64,000 nt of DNA from Phytoactinopolyspora limicola (GTDB taxonomy: Bacteria > Actinomycetota > Actinomycetes > Jiangellales > Jiangellaceae), in NCBI RefSeq assembly GCF_011320225.1, contig NZ_JAAOEN010000013.1, positions 62,001 to 126,000 on the forward strand. The letters are read 5' to 3'. This document shows positions 23,599 to 33,290 of this stretch, piece by piece. The position numbers were made by a program, and so were the translations under genes. Numbering within the stretch: position 1 is the first letter of the stretch; the number at the start of each line of letters is the position of its first letter. The notes under the pieces were generated by a model. The model did not search any database, had not been told where the DNA came from, and saw only the letters and a list, made by a program, of their open reading frames with translations.

Positions 23599-25231
23599 CC
23601 TGGTGTTGCGGCACGGCGTGGTCTACACCGCCGAGCCTGGCCGCCCGTGGGCTCGCGGCATCGCCGTGCGTGATGGCGTGATCACCGACGTCGTCGACGA
23701 TGACGCGGCCGACCACGTCGGACCACGGACCCGGGTGTTCGACCTCGACGGCGCCATGGCCTTGCCCGGGTTCATCGACACTCACTCCCACTACGTCGAT
23801 GGGCCGCAGATCGCCGGCGGCATCGCCGTGAACACCGCCGAGACGGTCGACGAGCTGGTGGCTATGCTGCACGCGGACGCGGCGACCACCGATGCCCCCA
23901 TCGTCCGCGGCTTCGGGTGGCGCAGCCACCTGTTCCCCAACGGACCTCACCACCGGCTACTCGACGACGTCTACGGGCACCGCCCGGCTGTCCTGATGGA
24001 GATCAACGCCCACTCCGTCTGGGCGAACTCGGCGGCGTTGCACCACGCCGGCATCACCCGCGACACCCCCGACCCGCAGCCCGGATACGCCGAGTACATC
24101 CGCGATCCCGACGGCGAACTCACCGGATGGGTCACCGAGGACGCCGCCCACGACCTCCTCCACCGGCTCGTCCCGGCCACCGTCGACCAGGCTCGCCGGG
24201 ACGTCGCCGCTTTCACCGCGCGCTACTCCGCCGCCGGGCTGACCACCGTCTTCGACGCCGGTGTCTTCGAGCTGGACGAAACCGCCGGCTACACGATGCT
24301 CACCGAGTTGGACAAAGCCGGCGCGTTGCCGCAACGGATCTTCGGCTCACACGTCGCCAACCGGGACGCCGGCGACCCGGTCGCCGCGTTGGGCACGCTT
24401 GCGCGGCGGTTCAACTCCGGCCACGTACAGGTGCGGACCATGAAGATCTTCGTCGACGGTGTCACCGAAGGACACACATCGGCCTACCTGGAGCCTTATA
24501 CCGACCGACCCGACGACACAGGGCCTCTAGCTCTGGACGAGCGGCACGTCGTCGAGCTCGCCGTCGCCACCGACCGCGCCGGCTTCCAGTGCCATTTCCA
24601 CGCGCTAGGCGACCGGGCGGTCCGGGTGGCGCTCGACGCGATCGCGGCCGCCCGTGCCAGCAACGGACCGTCCGGCATCCGGCACGTGATCTGCCACGCC
24701 CACGTCGTCGCCCCGGAGGACCTACCCCGGTTCCGGCGCTTGAATACCGTGTACCAGACGTCCGGGCAGTGGATCGAGTCCGACCCATTCCACGAGGTGA
24801 TGGTCCGCCGCCTGGGTGAGCGCGCGGACCGGCAATTTCCATTGCGTACAGCCACCGAGATGGGCGTGACGGTGACGCTCGGAGCCGATTTCCCGGCCAC
24901 CTCGTACGTCTCGACCTACGAGCCGCTCGTCCAGATCGAGAGCGCTGTCACCCGCCGCCCCGTGGGCCGCCCGGAGGCGCCGCCGCTTCCGCCAGAGTCC
25001 GAGTGCCTACCGCTGGGCACCGCGATCAACGCGATGACCATCGCGGCCGCACATCAGCTCGGCGAGGAGGAGCGCCTCGGCTCTTTGCGGCCCGGCAAAC
25101 TGGCCGACCTGGTGGTCCTGGACCGCGACCTGTTCGCCCTACCGCCGCACCTGATCCACCAGACGGGTGTCCTGCTGACGGTCCGCGGCGGCGACATCAT
25201 CCACGACGCCGGATCGATCACGGAGGAATGA
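23585..25231 (+). CDS. YtcJ-type amidohydrolase, second copy
   Basis: A 548-residue amidohydrolase of the same group as the one at 16508, but clearly diverged. Metal-ligand motifs are GFIDTHSHYVDGP (about residue 60), Lys in RTMKIFVDGVTEG, His in FHALGDRAV, HVICHAHVV and the Asp in GADFPATS. It begins inside the end of the ATPase gene and is followed four bases later by the dehydrogenase gene. Having two different YtcJ-like enzymes around one importer suggests sequential or alternative hydrolysis of related amides. The substrate is unknown. Confidence 0.9.
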   Translation: MNDADLVLRHGVVYTAEPGRPWARGIAVRDGVITDVVDDDAADHVGPRTRVFDLDGAMALPGFIDTHSHYVDGPQIAGGIAVNTAETVDELVAMLHADAATTDAPIVRGFGWRSHLFPNGPHHRLLDDVYGHRPAVLMEINAHSVWANSAALHHAGITRDTPDPQPGYAEYIRDPDGELTGWVTEDAAHDLLHRLVPATVDQARRDVAAFTARYSAAGLTTVFDAGVFELDETAGYTMLTELDKAGALPQRIFGSHVANRDAGDPVAALGTLARRFNSGHVQVRTMKIFVDGVTEGHTSAYLEPYTDRPDDTGPLALDERHVVELAVATDRAGFQCHFHALGDRAVRVALDAIAAARASNGPSGIRHVICHAHVVAPEDLPRFRRLNTVYQTSGQWIESDPFHEVMVRRLGERADRQFPLRTATEMGVTVTLGADFPATSYVSTYEPLVQIESAVTRRPVGRPEAPPLPPESECLPLGTAINAMTIAAAHQLGEEERLGSLRPGKLADLVVLDRDLFALPPHLIHQTGVLLTVRGGDIIHDAGSITEE

Positions 25232-25235
25232 CGAC

Positions 25236-26660
25236 ATGCGCACTGTTCAGAACCTGATCGACGGCGAACTGCGTGGCGCCGCCAACGCCAGCACGATGGA
25301 GCTGCTCAATCCGTCGAACGGCGCCGTCTTCGGTACCGCTCCTCGGTCCGGCCCAGCCGACGTGGATGCCGCCTGCCGGGCGGCCGAGGCGGCGTTCCCA
25401 CCGTGGCGGGACCGTACCCCCGCCGAACGTAGCCGCGCCTTGCTGCGGATAGCCGACGCCGTCGAGGCTCACGGCGCCGAGCTGGTCCGGCTGGAAAGTG
25501 AGAACACCGGCAAGCCGGTCCAGGTAACCACGGAGACCGAACTGCCAATGATCGTCGACCAGATCCGGTTCTTCGCCGGCGCTGCCCGCATGCTCGACGG
25601 CCGCGCCGCTGGTGAATACGTAGCCGGCCACACCTCGTTCGTCCGACGAGAGCCCATTGGTGTCTGCGCACAAGTCACCCCGTGGAACTATCCGATGATG
25701 ATGGCCGTCTGGAAGTGGGCCCCCGCGCTGGCGGCCGGCAACACCGTCGTCCTGAAACCGTCCGACACCACACCGGTGAGCACCGTACGGATGGCTGAGC
25801 TGATGAACGAGTTCCTGCCACCCGGCGTGATCAACGTGGTGTGCGGCGACCGCGACACCGGCCGGGCGCTGGTGACCCACGCGGTGCCCGCGATGGTGTC
25901 GGTGACCGGCTCGGTGCGAGCCGGTCGTGAGGTCGCCGCGGCGGTCGCGGCAGACCTGAAGATCACCCATCTCGAGCTCGGTGGCAAGGCACCGCTGCTC
26001 GTCTTCGACGATGTCGACGTCGACGAAACCGCGGCTGCCATCGTCGACGCCGCGTTCTTCAACGCCGGCCAGGACTGTACGGCCGCGTGCCGGGTGCTCG
26101 CTCAGCCGGCGATCTACGACGACCTCGTCGCGGCCCTGGCTACTCGGGCCAAAGCCGTACGCGTCGGTGCTCCGGACGAGGCAGCCGACGTCGGTCCGTT
26201 GAACAACGCCGCGCAGCTCGAGCGGGTTGGTGGTTTCCTCGACCGTGCCCCTCGGCACGCCGAGGTGGTGGCCGGCGGGCGGCCCGTAGACCGGGCCGGC
26301 TACTTCTTCGAGCCAACCGTCGTCGCCGGACTACACCAGGACGACGAGATGAGCCAGACCGAGATCTTCGGGCCGGTGGTCACCGTGCAACGGGTGGATG
26401 GCGAGGAGGATGCCGTCCGGTGCGCCAACGGGGTCCCCTACGGCCTGGCCGCCAGCGTCTGGACCCGCGACCATCAGCGGGCACTGCGCCTCACGAACAG
26501 TCTCGACTTCGGCATCGTGTGGATCAACACCCATCTCACGAGCGCCGCCGAGATGCCCCACGGTGGCTTCAAACATTCCGGGCACGGTAAAGATCTGTCG
26601 ATCTATGCGTTGGAGGGATACACCCGCGTCAAACACGTCATGTCCGCCACCAACGCTTAG
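25236..26660 (+). CDS. Aldehyde dehydrogenase, gamma-aminobutyraldehyde dehydrogenase-like
   Basis: A 474-residue NAD(P)-dependent aldehyde dehydrogenase. The general-base Glu lies in HLELGGKAPL, and the nucleophile Cys in FNAGQDCTAACRV. The segments QVTPWNYPMMMAVWKWAPAL and HLTSAAEMPHGGFKHSGHGK are very like those of YdcW/Prr enzymes, which oxidise 4-aminobutyraldehyde (1-pyrroline) to GABA. It is encoded with a class III aminotransferase, which would make such an aminoaldehyde from a diamine. The GGAGG at 25224-25228 serves its ATG. Confidence 0.9.
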   Translation: MRTVQNLIDGELRGAANASTMELLNPSNGAVFGTAPRSGPADVDAACRAAEAAFPPWRDRTPAERSRALLRIADAVEAHGAELVRLESENTGKPVQVTTETELPMIVDQIRFFAGAARMLDGRAAGEYVAGHTSFVRREPIGVCAQVTPWNYPMMMAVWKWAPALAAGNTVVLKPSDTTPVSTVRMAELMNEFLPPGVINVVCGDRDTGRALVTHAVPAMVSVTGSVRAGREVAAAVAADLKITHLELGGKAPLLVFDDVDVDETAAAIVDAAFFNAGQDCTAACRVLAQPAIYDDLVAALATRAKAVRVGAPDEAADVGPLNNAAQLERVGGFLDRAPRHAEVVAGGRPVDRAGYFFEPTVVAGLHQDDEMSQTEIFGPVVTVQRVDGEEDAVRCANGVPYGLAASVWTRDHQRALRLTNSLDFGIVWINTHLTSAAEMPHGGFKHSGHGKDLSIYALEGYTRVKHVMSATNA

Positions 26661-26675
26661 GAAGAAGGACCATTC

Positions 26676-28043
26676 ATGAAGACGAGTGTCACCGACGGCC
26701 ACCTGTGGCTGCATTTCACCAAAACCGCCGACTGGCTGGGTGACGACCCGAGCGTGCTCACCATCGACCGCGCGGAGGGGTGCTACGTCTGGGATCAGTC
26801 CGGCAAACGCTACATCGACGGTCTCTCCGCCCTGTTCTGTGCCCAGCTCGGCTACGGGCACAAGGAGTTCGGCGAGGCGGCGCGCGCCCAGATGGACAAG
26901 CTGCCGTTCGCCACCAACTGGACCTACGCCCACCAGCCGGCGCTGGATCTCGCCGCCGCGCTGGCCGAACGGTTCCCCGGGGACGTCGACCACTTCTTCT
27001 TCGTCAACTCCGGCTCCGAGGCCGTCGAGTCGGCCGTGAAGCTCGCTCAGCAGTATCACGCCCTCAACGGCGAACCGGACCGGAAGGTGGTGATCAGCCG
27101 GAACTTCGCCTACCACGGCACCACCCTGGGTGCGCTCGGGGTGACCGGCATCCCGGCGCTGCGGGCCCCGTTCGAGCCGCTGCGGCCGGTGCACCGGTAC
27201 GCGCCGAATACCAACGGCTACCGCCCGCAACATGACGACCCCGCGCAGGCCGTCGAAGACATCATTCTCGAGGCCGGTCCACGCAACGTCAGCGCGGTCA
27301 TCGTGGAACCCGTGCAGAATGCCGGTGGGTGTTTCGTGCCCGAACCCGACTACCTCACCCGGCTCCGCGACATCTGCGACCGGCACGGGGTACTGCTCGT
27401 CTGCGACGAGGTGATCACCGGGTTCGGCCGGCTCGGCCACTGGACCGGCTCGGAACGTTACGGGGTAGTGCCCGACATCATCACCTTCGCCAAGGGGGTG
27501 GCCTCGGCCTACCTCCCGCTGGGTGGTGTCGGCTTCAACGACCGGATCGCCGCCGCGTTCCGTTCGGCGACGACGAGTATGTTCACCCACGGGTCGACCT
27601 GGGGTGGACATCCCGTGGCCTGCGCCGTGGCGCTCACCAGCCTGCACCTGTTCGACGAACTCGACGTGCTGGCCAACGTCCGTGCCAACGAGGAGTGGTT
27701 CGGGCAGCGGTTGCGCGACCTGATGAACCGCCATCCCATCGTCGGCGACGTGCGCGGTGCCGGCTACTTCTGGGCGTTGGAACTCGTCAAGGACCGCACC
27801 AACAAGGTGATGTTCGACGACGCCGAGGCCGAGCGCCTACTCCGTGGTTTCCTCAACCGCCGACTGCTGGAACTGGGCCTCATCTGCCGGGCCGACGACC
27901 GCGACGAACCGGTCATCCAGCTGTCGCCACCGCTGACCGCCGACCGGGTGGTGCTGGCTGAGATCGTCGACATCATCGACCGGGTTCTCGGGGAAGCTCC
28001 CCAGCATGTCCCGGTGACCACACGAGATACCCTTCAGACGTGA
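26676..28043 (+). CDS. Class III PLP aminotransferase (omega-amine/diamine type)
   Basis: A 455-residue fold-type I aminotransferase. The PLP Lys is in [18 protein letters not shown]; the phosphate-binding [14 protein letters not shown] and the cofactor-ring segments [11 protein letters not shown] and [15 protein letters not shown] are present. Such enzymes transfer a terminal amino group from putrescine, beta-alanine or similar amines to pyruvate or 2-oxoglutarate. With the aminobutyraldehyde-type dehydrogenase directly upstream, a diamine-to-GABA-type route is likely. AGAAGGACC precedes the ATG, and the stop overlaps the TetR start (GTGA). Confidence 0.9.
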   Translation: MKTSVTDGHLWLHFTKTADWLGDDPSVLTIDRAEGCYVWDQSGKRYIDGLSALFCAQLGYGHKEFGEAARAQMDKLPFATNWTYAHQPALDLAAALAERFPGDVDHFFFVNSGSEAVESAVKLAQQYHALNGEPDRKVVISRNFAYHGTTLGALGVTGIPALRAPFEPLRPVHRYAPNTNGYRPQHDDPAQAVEDIILEAGPRNVSAVIVEPVQNAGGCFVPEPDYLTRLRDICDRHGVLLVCDEVITGFGRLGHWTGSERYGVVPDIITFAKGVASAYLPLGGVGFNDRIAAAFRSATTSMFTHGSTWGGHPVACAVALTSLHLFDELDVLANVRANEEWFGQRLRDLMNRHPIVGDVRGAGYFWALELVKDRTNKVMFDDAEAERLLRGFLNRRLLELGLICRADDRDEPVIQLSPPLTADRVVLAEIVDIIDRVLGEAPQHVPVTTRDTLQT

Positions 28044-28687
28044 ACGCGCAGCCAGCCTCGACGCGCGAGCGCATCCTGGCCGAGGCGTCCCGGCTGTTCG
28101 CGGCCAAGGGGTACCACGGCACTTCCACCAGGGACATCGCGGCGGCGGTCGGCATCCGTCAACCGTCGCTGTTCCATCATTTCCGCTCCAAGCAGGCGAT
28201 CGCCGAAACGGTGATCGCCGCCGATCTCGAGCCGTCGCTGGCGCAGGCCCGCCGCCTGCTGTCCAGCGCCGGGTCACCGGCGGCGCGGTTGTACAACTAC
28301 GTCTTGCACGAGGTGGAACGGGGCGCCGCCAGCTCGCTGGACCTGCGCGGGTTGTATCTCACCGGGTTGCTCGACGAACCAGGGTTCGAGCAGTGGGCGG
28401 CTAAAACCACCGAGTTGCTCGGGGCCATCCGCAGCATCGTCGAGGCCGGTGTGGAAGCCGGCGAGTTCGTGCCGTTCAACGCCGAGTTCGTCACCCAGGC
28501 CATCGACGCGTTGGTCTTGCAGGGGTTGCGGTTGACCGCACTCGGGCTACCGGGCCTGGGTGAGCCGGCGGTAGTGGCGCAGTTCGTGCTGAGGGCGCTG
28601 CTGACCGACCAGGCCCAGCTACCGCGGATCATCGAGGATCACGAGAGACTCGTCCGCGACGCCACCACCGCCGTCCCACTCCGGTGA
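28040..28687 (+). CDS. TetR-family regulator of the amidohydrolase/importer cluster
   Basis: A 215-residue TetR protein. The helix-turn-helix [20 protein letters not shown] (about residues 29-48) is followed by FRSKQAIAE. The GTG at 28040 overlaps the aminotransferase stop, so it is made from the operon it probably controls. The palindromes at 18141-18156 and 18196-18211 in the divergent promoter region are its likely targets. Its stop codon (28685-28687) lies inside a CCGGTGATCG tag found in palindromes elsewhere in the window. Confidence 0.9.
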   Translation: MNAQPASTRERILAEASRLFAAKGYHGTSTRDIAAAVGIRQPSLFHHFRSKQAIAETVIAADLEPSLAQARRLLSSAGSPAARLYNYVLHEVERGAASSLDLRGLYLTGLLDEPGFEQWAAKTTELLGAIRSIVEAGVEAGEFVPFNAEFVTQAIDALVLQGLRLTALGLPGLGEPAVVAQFVLRALLTDQAQLPRIIEDHERLVRDATTAVPLR

Positions 28688-28697
28688 TCGTCGCCGG
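28681..28697. repeat. CCGGTGATCGTCGCCGG tag at the TetR 3' end
   Basis: These 17 bases are identical to 11383-11399 inside the nested palindrome at 11353-11475. They supply the last Arg codon and the TGA stop of the TetR gene. The rest of the 28698-28780 gap between convergent genes has no matching arm, so this looks like a partial element. Confidence 0.6.
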
Positions 28698-28780
28698 TGA
28701 TGGGGGTGACGAGGGTGGCGACGGTGTAGGTGTGCCGGGCGGGAAACCGACGGACTGAGCGCCTGTTGCTGAACCGGCTC

Positions 28781-29296
28781 TCAGTGATCGTCCGGGCGGA
28801 AGTCGCCGGCGCCGACCCGAACCTTGCGCAGCAGGTGGAAGACGGCCTCCCGCTCGGGCTCGTCGAGCGCACGTAACCCGAAGTCGGCCTCCATGAGCTC
28901 CGAGGTCACCTTCTTCACGGCATCACGGCCGGAGTCGGTGATGCGGGCCAGCGTGCCCCGGCCGTCGCGGGGGTTCGGCTCCCGGGTGACGAAACCCGCG
29001 GTCTCCAACCGTTGAATGGTGTTGGTGACGCTCGTGGGGTGCACCATCAACCGCTCGCCGATCTTGGCCATCGGCAACGCGCCGGTCCGGCTGAAGCCGA
29101 GTAGGACCAGCGCTTCGTACCGGGCGAAGGTCAACCCGTACGGCCGGCAGATCCGGTCGAACTCACCGAGCAGGAGCTGCTGGACTCGCATGATCGACGT
29201 GGCCGCGGCCATCGCCGCGGACGGACCGAAACGTTCCTGCCAGATCGAACCGGCGCGCTCGATGGGGTCGAAGTTCAGGTCCAGGGGCTCGGGCAC
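28781..29296 (-). CDS. MarR-family transcriptional regulator
   Basis: A 171-residue winged-helix regulator. The recognition region PMAKIGERLMVHPTSVTNTI and the wing TREPNPRDGRGTLARIT are typical of MarR proteins. The GTG at 29296 follows GAGGAGGG. It lies 10 bp downstream of the PH-domain gene in the same direction and may share its transcript. The ligand and targets cannot be read from the sequence. Confidence 0.9.
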   Translation of the reverse strand: MPEPLDLNFDPIERAGSIWQERFGPSAAMAAATSIMRVQQLLLGEFDRICRPYGLTFARYEALVLLGFSRTGALPMAKIGERLMVHPTSVTNTIQRLETAGFVTREPNPRDGRGTLARITDSGRDAVKKVTSELMEADFGLRALDEPEREAVFHLLRKVRVGAGDFRPDDH

Positions 29297-29306
29297 GGTT
29301 CCCTCC

Positions 29307-29993
29307 TCACCTCCGGCGTGCCGTCACCGGTCGGTTGGTGGCCGGGTGGTCGGGTCGGCGGGGGTTGGGCTTCTTCTTCTCGGGTGGTTTCGGCCCGGCT
29401 CCAGCCATCTCGCGTCGCCGTTTGTGAATCACCCGCGCCAGGCCGTGTGGGTGAGGCACATAACTGATGTCGCGGAGCCCCTGTTGCTGTGCGGCATTTT
29501 CCAGCACCAAGTGGCCGGAGCCGAACAATCGCAGATACCACGGCCGGTTGACGGTGATGTCCAACAACCGGACGATCTCCATCTCGGCCTCGTGCAGCGA
29601 GAACAGGCCCCACACTCGGAAAACTCGCGAATCGGTGACGACGAACCGGTCGCGGGCAATATACAACGACCGCCCGAATCCGTATCCGACGAGCCCCAGG
29701 CACACGACGATGCCGAACCACGCCACGCTGGTGGACACGAACGGCACCCACACGATGGCCAACACCACACCTAAGACACCCACCAGAATGGGCACGACGT
29801 ACAGGATGGCGCTGTGGCACACCTCGACGATGATCCGCTCGCCGGACACCAGCTTGCGGGCCACCATACGATGCCCGAACCACGATTTGACCCGCCACCA
29901 GAGCATCCGGATCAGCCCGTCTTCGGCCACCCGGTCCAGCCAGCGCACGAACCGGTCGGTGAGGCCGTCGAGCATGTCCTTCGGCGTACGCAC
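29307..29993 (-). CDS. Bacterial PH-domain (YdbS-like) membrane protein
   Basis: A 228-residue protein. An amphipathic N-terminus of about 55 residues is followed by two adjacent membrane helices (about 63-83 and 90-107), then a PH-like beta domain with DRFVVTDSRVFRVWGLFSLH and VLENAAQQQGLRDISYVPHP, and a basic Pro/Lys/Arg-rich tail. This matches the bPH2 group of membrane-anchored proteins; their biochemical role is unknown. The start is GTG at 29993, 8 bp after the small membrane-protein gene, so the two are probably co-translated. Confidence 0.85.
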   Translation of the reverse strand: MRTPKDMLDGLTDRFVRWLDRVAEDGLIRMLWWRVKSWFGHRMVARKLVSGERIIVEVCHSAILYVVPILVGVLGVVLAIVWVPFVSTSVAWFGIVVCLGLVGYGFGRSLYIARDRFVVTDSRVFRVWGLFSLHEAEMEIVRLLDITVNRPWYLRLFGSGHLVLENAAQQQGLRDISYVPHPHGLARVIHKRRREMAGAGPKPPEKKKPNPRRPDHPATNRPVTARRR

Positions 29994-30001
29994 GGTACGC
30001 C

Positions 30002-30154
30002 TCAGAACAGCTCGGTGAAGAAGGTGATGATGGCGTTGAAGAGGTCACCGAACCACGAGCCGATGCTGCTGATGACACCGGCCATTCCTTCGGGCGCGGA
30101 CAGGAGGAAGTACACGACGAACGCGATCAACAGGATGATCAGCGCCTTCTTCAC
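30002..30154 (-). CDS. 50-residue single-helix membrane protein
   Basis: A short open frame starting GTG at 30154 with AAAGGAGGGC 4 bases upstream. It opens with VKKALIILLIAFVVYFLLSA, a basic start plus membrane helix, continues through a Gly/Ser-rich centre and ends in an aromatic amphipathic segment (NAIITFFTELF). It is 8 bp upstream of the PH-domain gene. Good ribosome-binding site, plausible topology and operon position support a real gene. I do not recognise a named family. Confidence 0.75.
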   Translation of the reverse strand: MKKALIILLIAFVVYFLLSAPEGMAGVISSIGSWFGDLFNAIITFFTELF

Positions 30155-30185
30155 TGCCGCCCTCCTTTCTGCCGGGCCTCGATCA

Positions 30186-30243
30186 TTGCCTTGAGATCTT
30201 TGCCTTGGAGATCTTCACTTTGGAGATCACTGCCTTGGACCAC
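30186..30243. repeat. Four degenerate 14-15-bp direct repeats upstream of the small membrane-protein gene
   Basis: Units begin at 30186, 30200, 30215 and 30230 with forms TTGCCTTGAGATCT, TTGCCTTGGAGATCT, TCACTTTGGAGATCA and CTGCCTTGGACC. The array lies 32-89 bp before the start codon at 30154, on the promoter side, and may be a regulator-binding array or part of the leader. Confidence 0.65.
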
Positions 30244-30337
30244 ACGGCCTCATGGTCATAAGACCGCCATCTTGGTGTTTTACCGCACGACACCCAGCTG
30301 TGTCCGAATGCCACGCCGTAGAACGACACACCATCGA

Positions 30338-31285
30338 TCATGACACAGTCGCCACGATCTCCTCCGCAGCAGAGTACGGGTTGAGCTCACCGAGTAGAAC
30401 CCGGTCGGCCAGCGTGTCGAGCCGGTCGTCGCCGTGCAGATCGGAGAATCGCTGCCGCAGGGTCGTCAGCGCCAGCGCCTCGATCTCATCCCGGACCCGC
30501 CGACGGCGCCGCCGCCCCAACTCGCCGCTATCGGTCAGCCATTCCCGGTGTTTGGTGATGGCTTCCATCATCTCGTCGATCCCCCGGCCCGCGGATGCGA
30601 CGGTGGAGACGATCGGTTGGCGCCAGTCGCCGGCGGCTCGCTCGACCATCCGGGTCATCGCCTTGAGGTCACGTACGACGTGCTCGGCGCCGTCGTGGTC
30701 GGCCTTGTTGACGCCGAATACGTCGCCCACCTCGAGGATGCCGGCCTTCGCCGCTTGGATGCCGTCGCCCATCCCCGGAGCCAACAGCACGATGGTGGTG
30801 TCGGCGAGTGCGGCGATCTCGATCTCCGACTGTCCGACACCCACCGTCTCGATCAAGATCACCTCGCAGCCGGCGGCGTCCAGCACCCGGACCGCCTGCG
30901 GGGTGGCCGCGGCCAGTCCACCCAGGTGGCCCCGGGTCGCCATGGACCGGATATACACCTCGCGATCCATGGCGTGTTCTTGCATCCGAACGCGATCACC
31001 CAGCAGGGCCCCACCGGTGAATGGCGACGACGGGTCGACCGCGAGCACCCCAACACGCTTCCGCTCGGCCCGGTACGCCGACACCAGTGCGGAGGTCATG
31101 GTGGACTTTCCGACCCCGGGCGAGCCGGTGATACCCACCACCGCCGCGGTGCCGGCATGCGCAACCAGCGCGGCCATCACGTCCGGCAACTCTGGAGAAT
31201 CGTTCTCGACGAGCGAGATGAGCCGGGCCACGGCTCGCGGGTCACCGCCGCGGGACCGCTTGACCAGCAGATCGATGTCGCTCAC
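30338..31285 (-). CDS. meaB: MeaB/ArgK-type GTPase chaperone of acyl-CoA mutase
   Basis: A 315-residue G3E-family GTPase that loads and protects adenosylcobalamin on methylmalonyl-CoA-type mutases. Walker A is [12 protein letters not shown] (about residues 46-57). Also visible are the switch region [21 protein letters not shown], the [12 protein letters not shown] Walker B/switch II region and the NKAD specificity motif. The GTG at 31285 overlaps the thiolase stop (GTGA) and is preferred to the further-upstream start inside the thiolase gene. It probably serves the mutase subunit encoded at 13793. Confidence 0.93.
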   Translation of the reverse strand: MSDIDLLVKRSRGGDPRAVARLISLVENDSPELPDVMAALVAHAGTAAVVGITGSPGVGKSTMTSALVSAYRAERKRVGVLAVDPSSPFTGGALLGDRVRMQEHAMDREVYIRSMATRGHLGGLAAATPQAVRVLDAAGCEVILIETVGVGQSEIEIAALADTTIVLLAPGMGDGIQAAKAGILEVGDVFGVNKADHDGAEHVVRDLKAMTRMVERAAGDWRQPIVSTVASAGRGIDEMMEAITKHREWLTDSGELGRRRRRRVRDEIEALALTTLRQRFSDLHGDDRLDTLADRVLLGELNPYSAAEEIVATVS

Positions 31286-32457
31286 GCGCGCAACACCAGC
31301 GCGTCGCCCTGGCCGCCGCCACCACACAACGCCGCCACGCCGGTACCGCCACCACGTCGGCGCAGTTCATAGACCAGATGCAGCACCAGCCGAGCACCGG
31401 ACATGCCGATCGGGTGGCCCAGCGCGATGGCGCCGCCGTTGACGTTGACGATGTCTGGGTCGATGCCCAGCTCCCGGGTGGAAGCGATACCAACAACGGA
31501 GAACGCTTCGTTGATCTCCACCAGATCGAGTGCCGTGGGGTCGATGCCTTCCCGGGCGCAGGCGGCCCGGATCGCCGCGGCCGGCTGGCTCTGCAACGTG
31601 GAGTCGGGCCCGGCGACAACACCGTGAGCGCCGATGGTGGCCAGCGGTTCCAGTCCGAGCTCGGCGGCCTTGGCCTCGCTCATGACCACCACCGCACAGG
31701 CACCGTCGGAGATCTGCGACGCCGAACCGGCGGTGATGGTGCCGTCGCCCACGAACGACGGCCGCAGCCGGGCCAGTGCCTCGGCCGTGGTGTCGCCCCG
31801 GACGCCTTCATCGTGGCCGAACACCACCGGGTCACCCTTGCGCTGCGGAATCTCGACCGGTACGACCTCGTCGTCGAATCGGCCGTCCTTCCAGGCCTGG
31901 GCGGCGCGCTGGTGCGAACGGGCGGCGAACTCGTCCTGCTCCTCCCGGCTCAGGCGGAGGCCGTCGTTGTTGCACGCCTCGGTCAGCGCGCCCATGGCCT
32001 GGTCGGTGAAAGCATCATGTAGTCCGTCGAAAGCCAGGTGGTCGAGAAGTGTGGCCGATCCGTACTTGACGCCACGACGCCCATCCGGCAACAGATGCGG
32101 GGCGTTGCTCATCGACTCCATGCCCCCGGCGACGACGACATCGAACTCGCCGGCCCGGATCAGCTGGCTGGCCAGCGCAATGGCGTCGACGCCAGACAAA
32201 CAGACCTTGTTGATGTTCAGAGCCGGCACCGACATCGGCACACCCGCTTTGACCGCCGCCTGCCGCGCCGGCATCTGGCCGCATCCAGCGGTGAGCACCT
32301 GCCCCATGATCACGTACTGCACGTCGCCGGGCCGCACACCGGATCTTTCGAGTGCCGCCTTGATGGCTATCCCGCCAAGATCAGTCGCCGTCAGACCAGA
32401 CAGCGAACCCAGGAACTTCCCGATCGGCGTCCGCGCGCCGCCAACTATGACCGCCAT
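31282..32457 (-). CDS. Acetyl-CoA acetyltransferase (thiolase)
   Basis: A 391-residue thiolase II catalysing reversible Claisen condensation or cleavage of acyl-CoA. The nucleophilic Cys lies in [14 protein letters not shown] (about residue 88), the catalytic His in [12 protein letters not shown], and the second Cys in [13 protein letters not shown] near the C-terminus. NEAF is also present. It starts at ATG 32457 and overlaps meaB by 4 bases, placing branched/odd-chain acyl-CoA metabolism genes on one transcript with the epimerase upstream. Confidence 0.93.
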   Translation of the reverse strand: MAVIVGGARTPIGKFLGSLSGLTATDLGGIAIKAALERSGVRPGDVQYVIMGQVLTAGCGQMPARQAAVKAGVPMSVPALNINKVCLSGVDAIALASQLIRAGEFDVVVAGGMESMSNAPHLLPDGRRGVKYGSATLLDHLAFDGLHDAFTDQAMGALTEACNNDGLRLSREEQDEFAARSHQRAAQAWKDGRFDDEVVPVEIPQRKGDPVVFGHDEGVRGDTTAEALARLRPSFVGDGTITAGSASQISDGACAVVVMSEAKAAELGLEPLATIGAHGVVAGPDSTLQSQPAAAIRAACAREGIDPTALDLVEINEAFSVVGIASTRELGIDPDIVNVNGGAIALGHPIGMSGARLVLHLVYELRRRGGGTGVAALCGGGGQGDALVLRA

Positions 32458-32573
32458 GCGATCAGGGTAACGCCCAAAACGCCGGGTCTGAGATGTCTGT
32501 TACACATGACACTGTCCGAGGTGCCGGCACCTGCGCCGCGCGCCACCTGGCCCGGGCCGGCGGCCCGCCTGCG

Positions 32574-33011
32574 CTACTGCTCCACTACCGGCTGCACCGG
32601 CTGCACCAGCTCCACCAGGACACCCCCGGCGTCCTTCGGGTGGACGAAGTTGACCAGGGACCCACCGGTGCCCCGCTTCGGCTCGTCATAGAGCAGCCGG
32701 AGGCCGCGCTCGCGCAACTGTCGTGCGGCGATGACGATGTCGTCCACCCGGTAGGCGAGCTGCTGGATGCCGGGCCCGGACCGGTCGAGGAACTTCGCGA
32801 TCGGCGAATCCGGCCGAAGGGGCGCCAGCAGCTGGATCTGGGGTCCGGCGTCGTCACCGGAGACCCGCAGCATGGCCTCCCGTACCCCCTGCTCCTCGTT
32901 CACTTCGGTATGCACCAGTTCCATGCCGAATGTGTCCCGGTACCACTCAACCGAGTGATCGAGGTCGGCGACGGCGATACCTACATGATCGATCGACGAG
33001 AAAACGGACAT
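32574..33011 (-). CDS. mce: Methylmalonyl-CoA epimerase (VOC superfamily)
   Basis: About 145 residues. It interconverts (2S)- and (2R)-methylmalonyl-CoA, feeding the mutase. Two VOC beta-alpha-beta modules are visible. The metal-binding His lies in SIDHVGIAVADLD, a Gln in IQLLAPL and the Glu in GGVLVELVQP. The second-module segment reads GPGIQQLAYRVDD; actinobacterial epimerases commonly carry Gln where others have His. Start is uncertain: ATG 33011, with ATG 33020 as alternative. It precedes the thiolase-meaB pair by 116 bp in the same direction. The 279 bp to the next gene hold no further ORF I can support. Confidence 0.9.
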   Translation of the reverse strand: MSVFSSIDHVGIAVADLDHSVEWYRDTFGMELVHTEVNEEQGVREAMLRVSGDDAGPQIQLLAPLRPDSPIAKFLDRSGPGIQQLAYRVDDIVIAARQLRERGLRLLYDEPKRGTGGSLVNFVHPKDAGGVLVELVQPVQPVVEQ

Positions 33012-33290
33012 GGACACCATCTTCACCATCCTCACCAGCACACCCCACGGCAGGGGTAGATATTTACACTTCTGCCCCTTCAGGGGTGGTGAGCACCGCC
33101 CTGGACCACTACCGTAGGCGAGTACTGTTGTCTGGGCGGCGAGGCGACTAGCGACGGGGGTTCCCGGAGGCAGCTCGAGTGAGATCATGACACGTCGATC
33201 ACACTTCATTCGATCAACGGGATACTGATCTACTTTTAGGACCGAGACAAGTGCGGCCCCGTCCGGGTCGCACCCCCGACGAGGGAGACC

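Noticed and set aside
26331-27734. A 467-codon minus-strand frame opposite the aldehyde dehydrogenase and aminotransferase.
   Set aside because: Both plus-strand genes have complete catalytic motifs and overlap-coupled neighbours; the antisense product resembles nothing known.
30338-33011. The MeaB-thiolase-epimerase run as a complete methylmalonyl-CoA pathway.
   Set aside because: No propionyl-CoA carboxylase and no B12-binding mutase subunit are adjacent, so only a partial pathway can be claimed.
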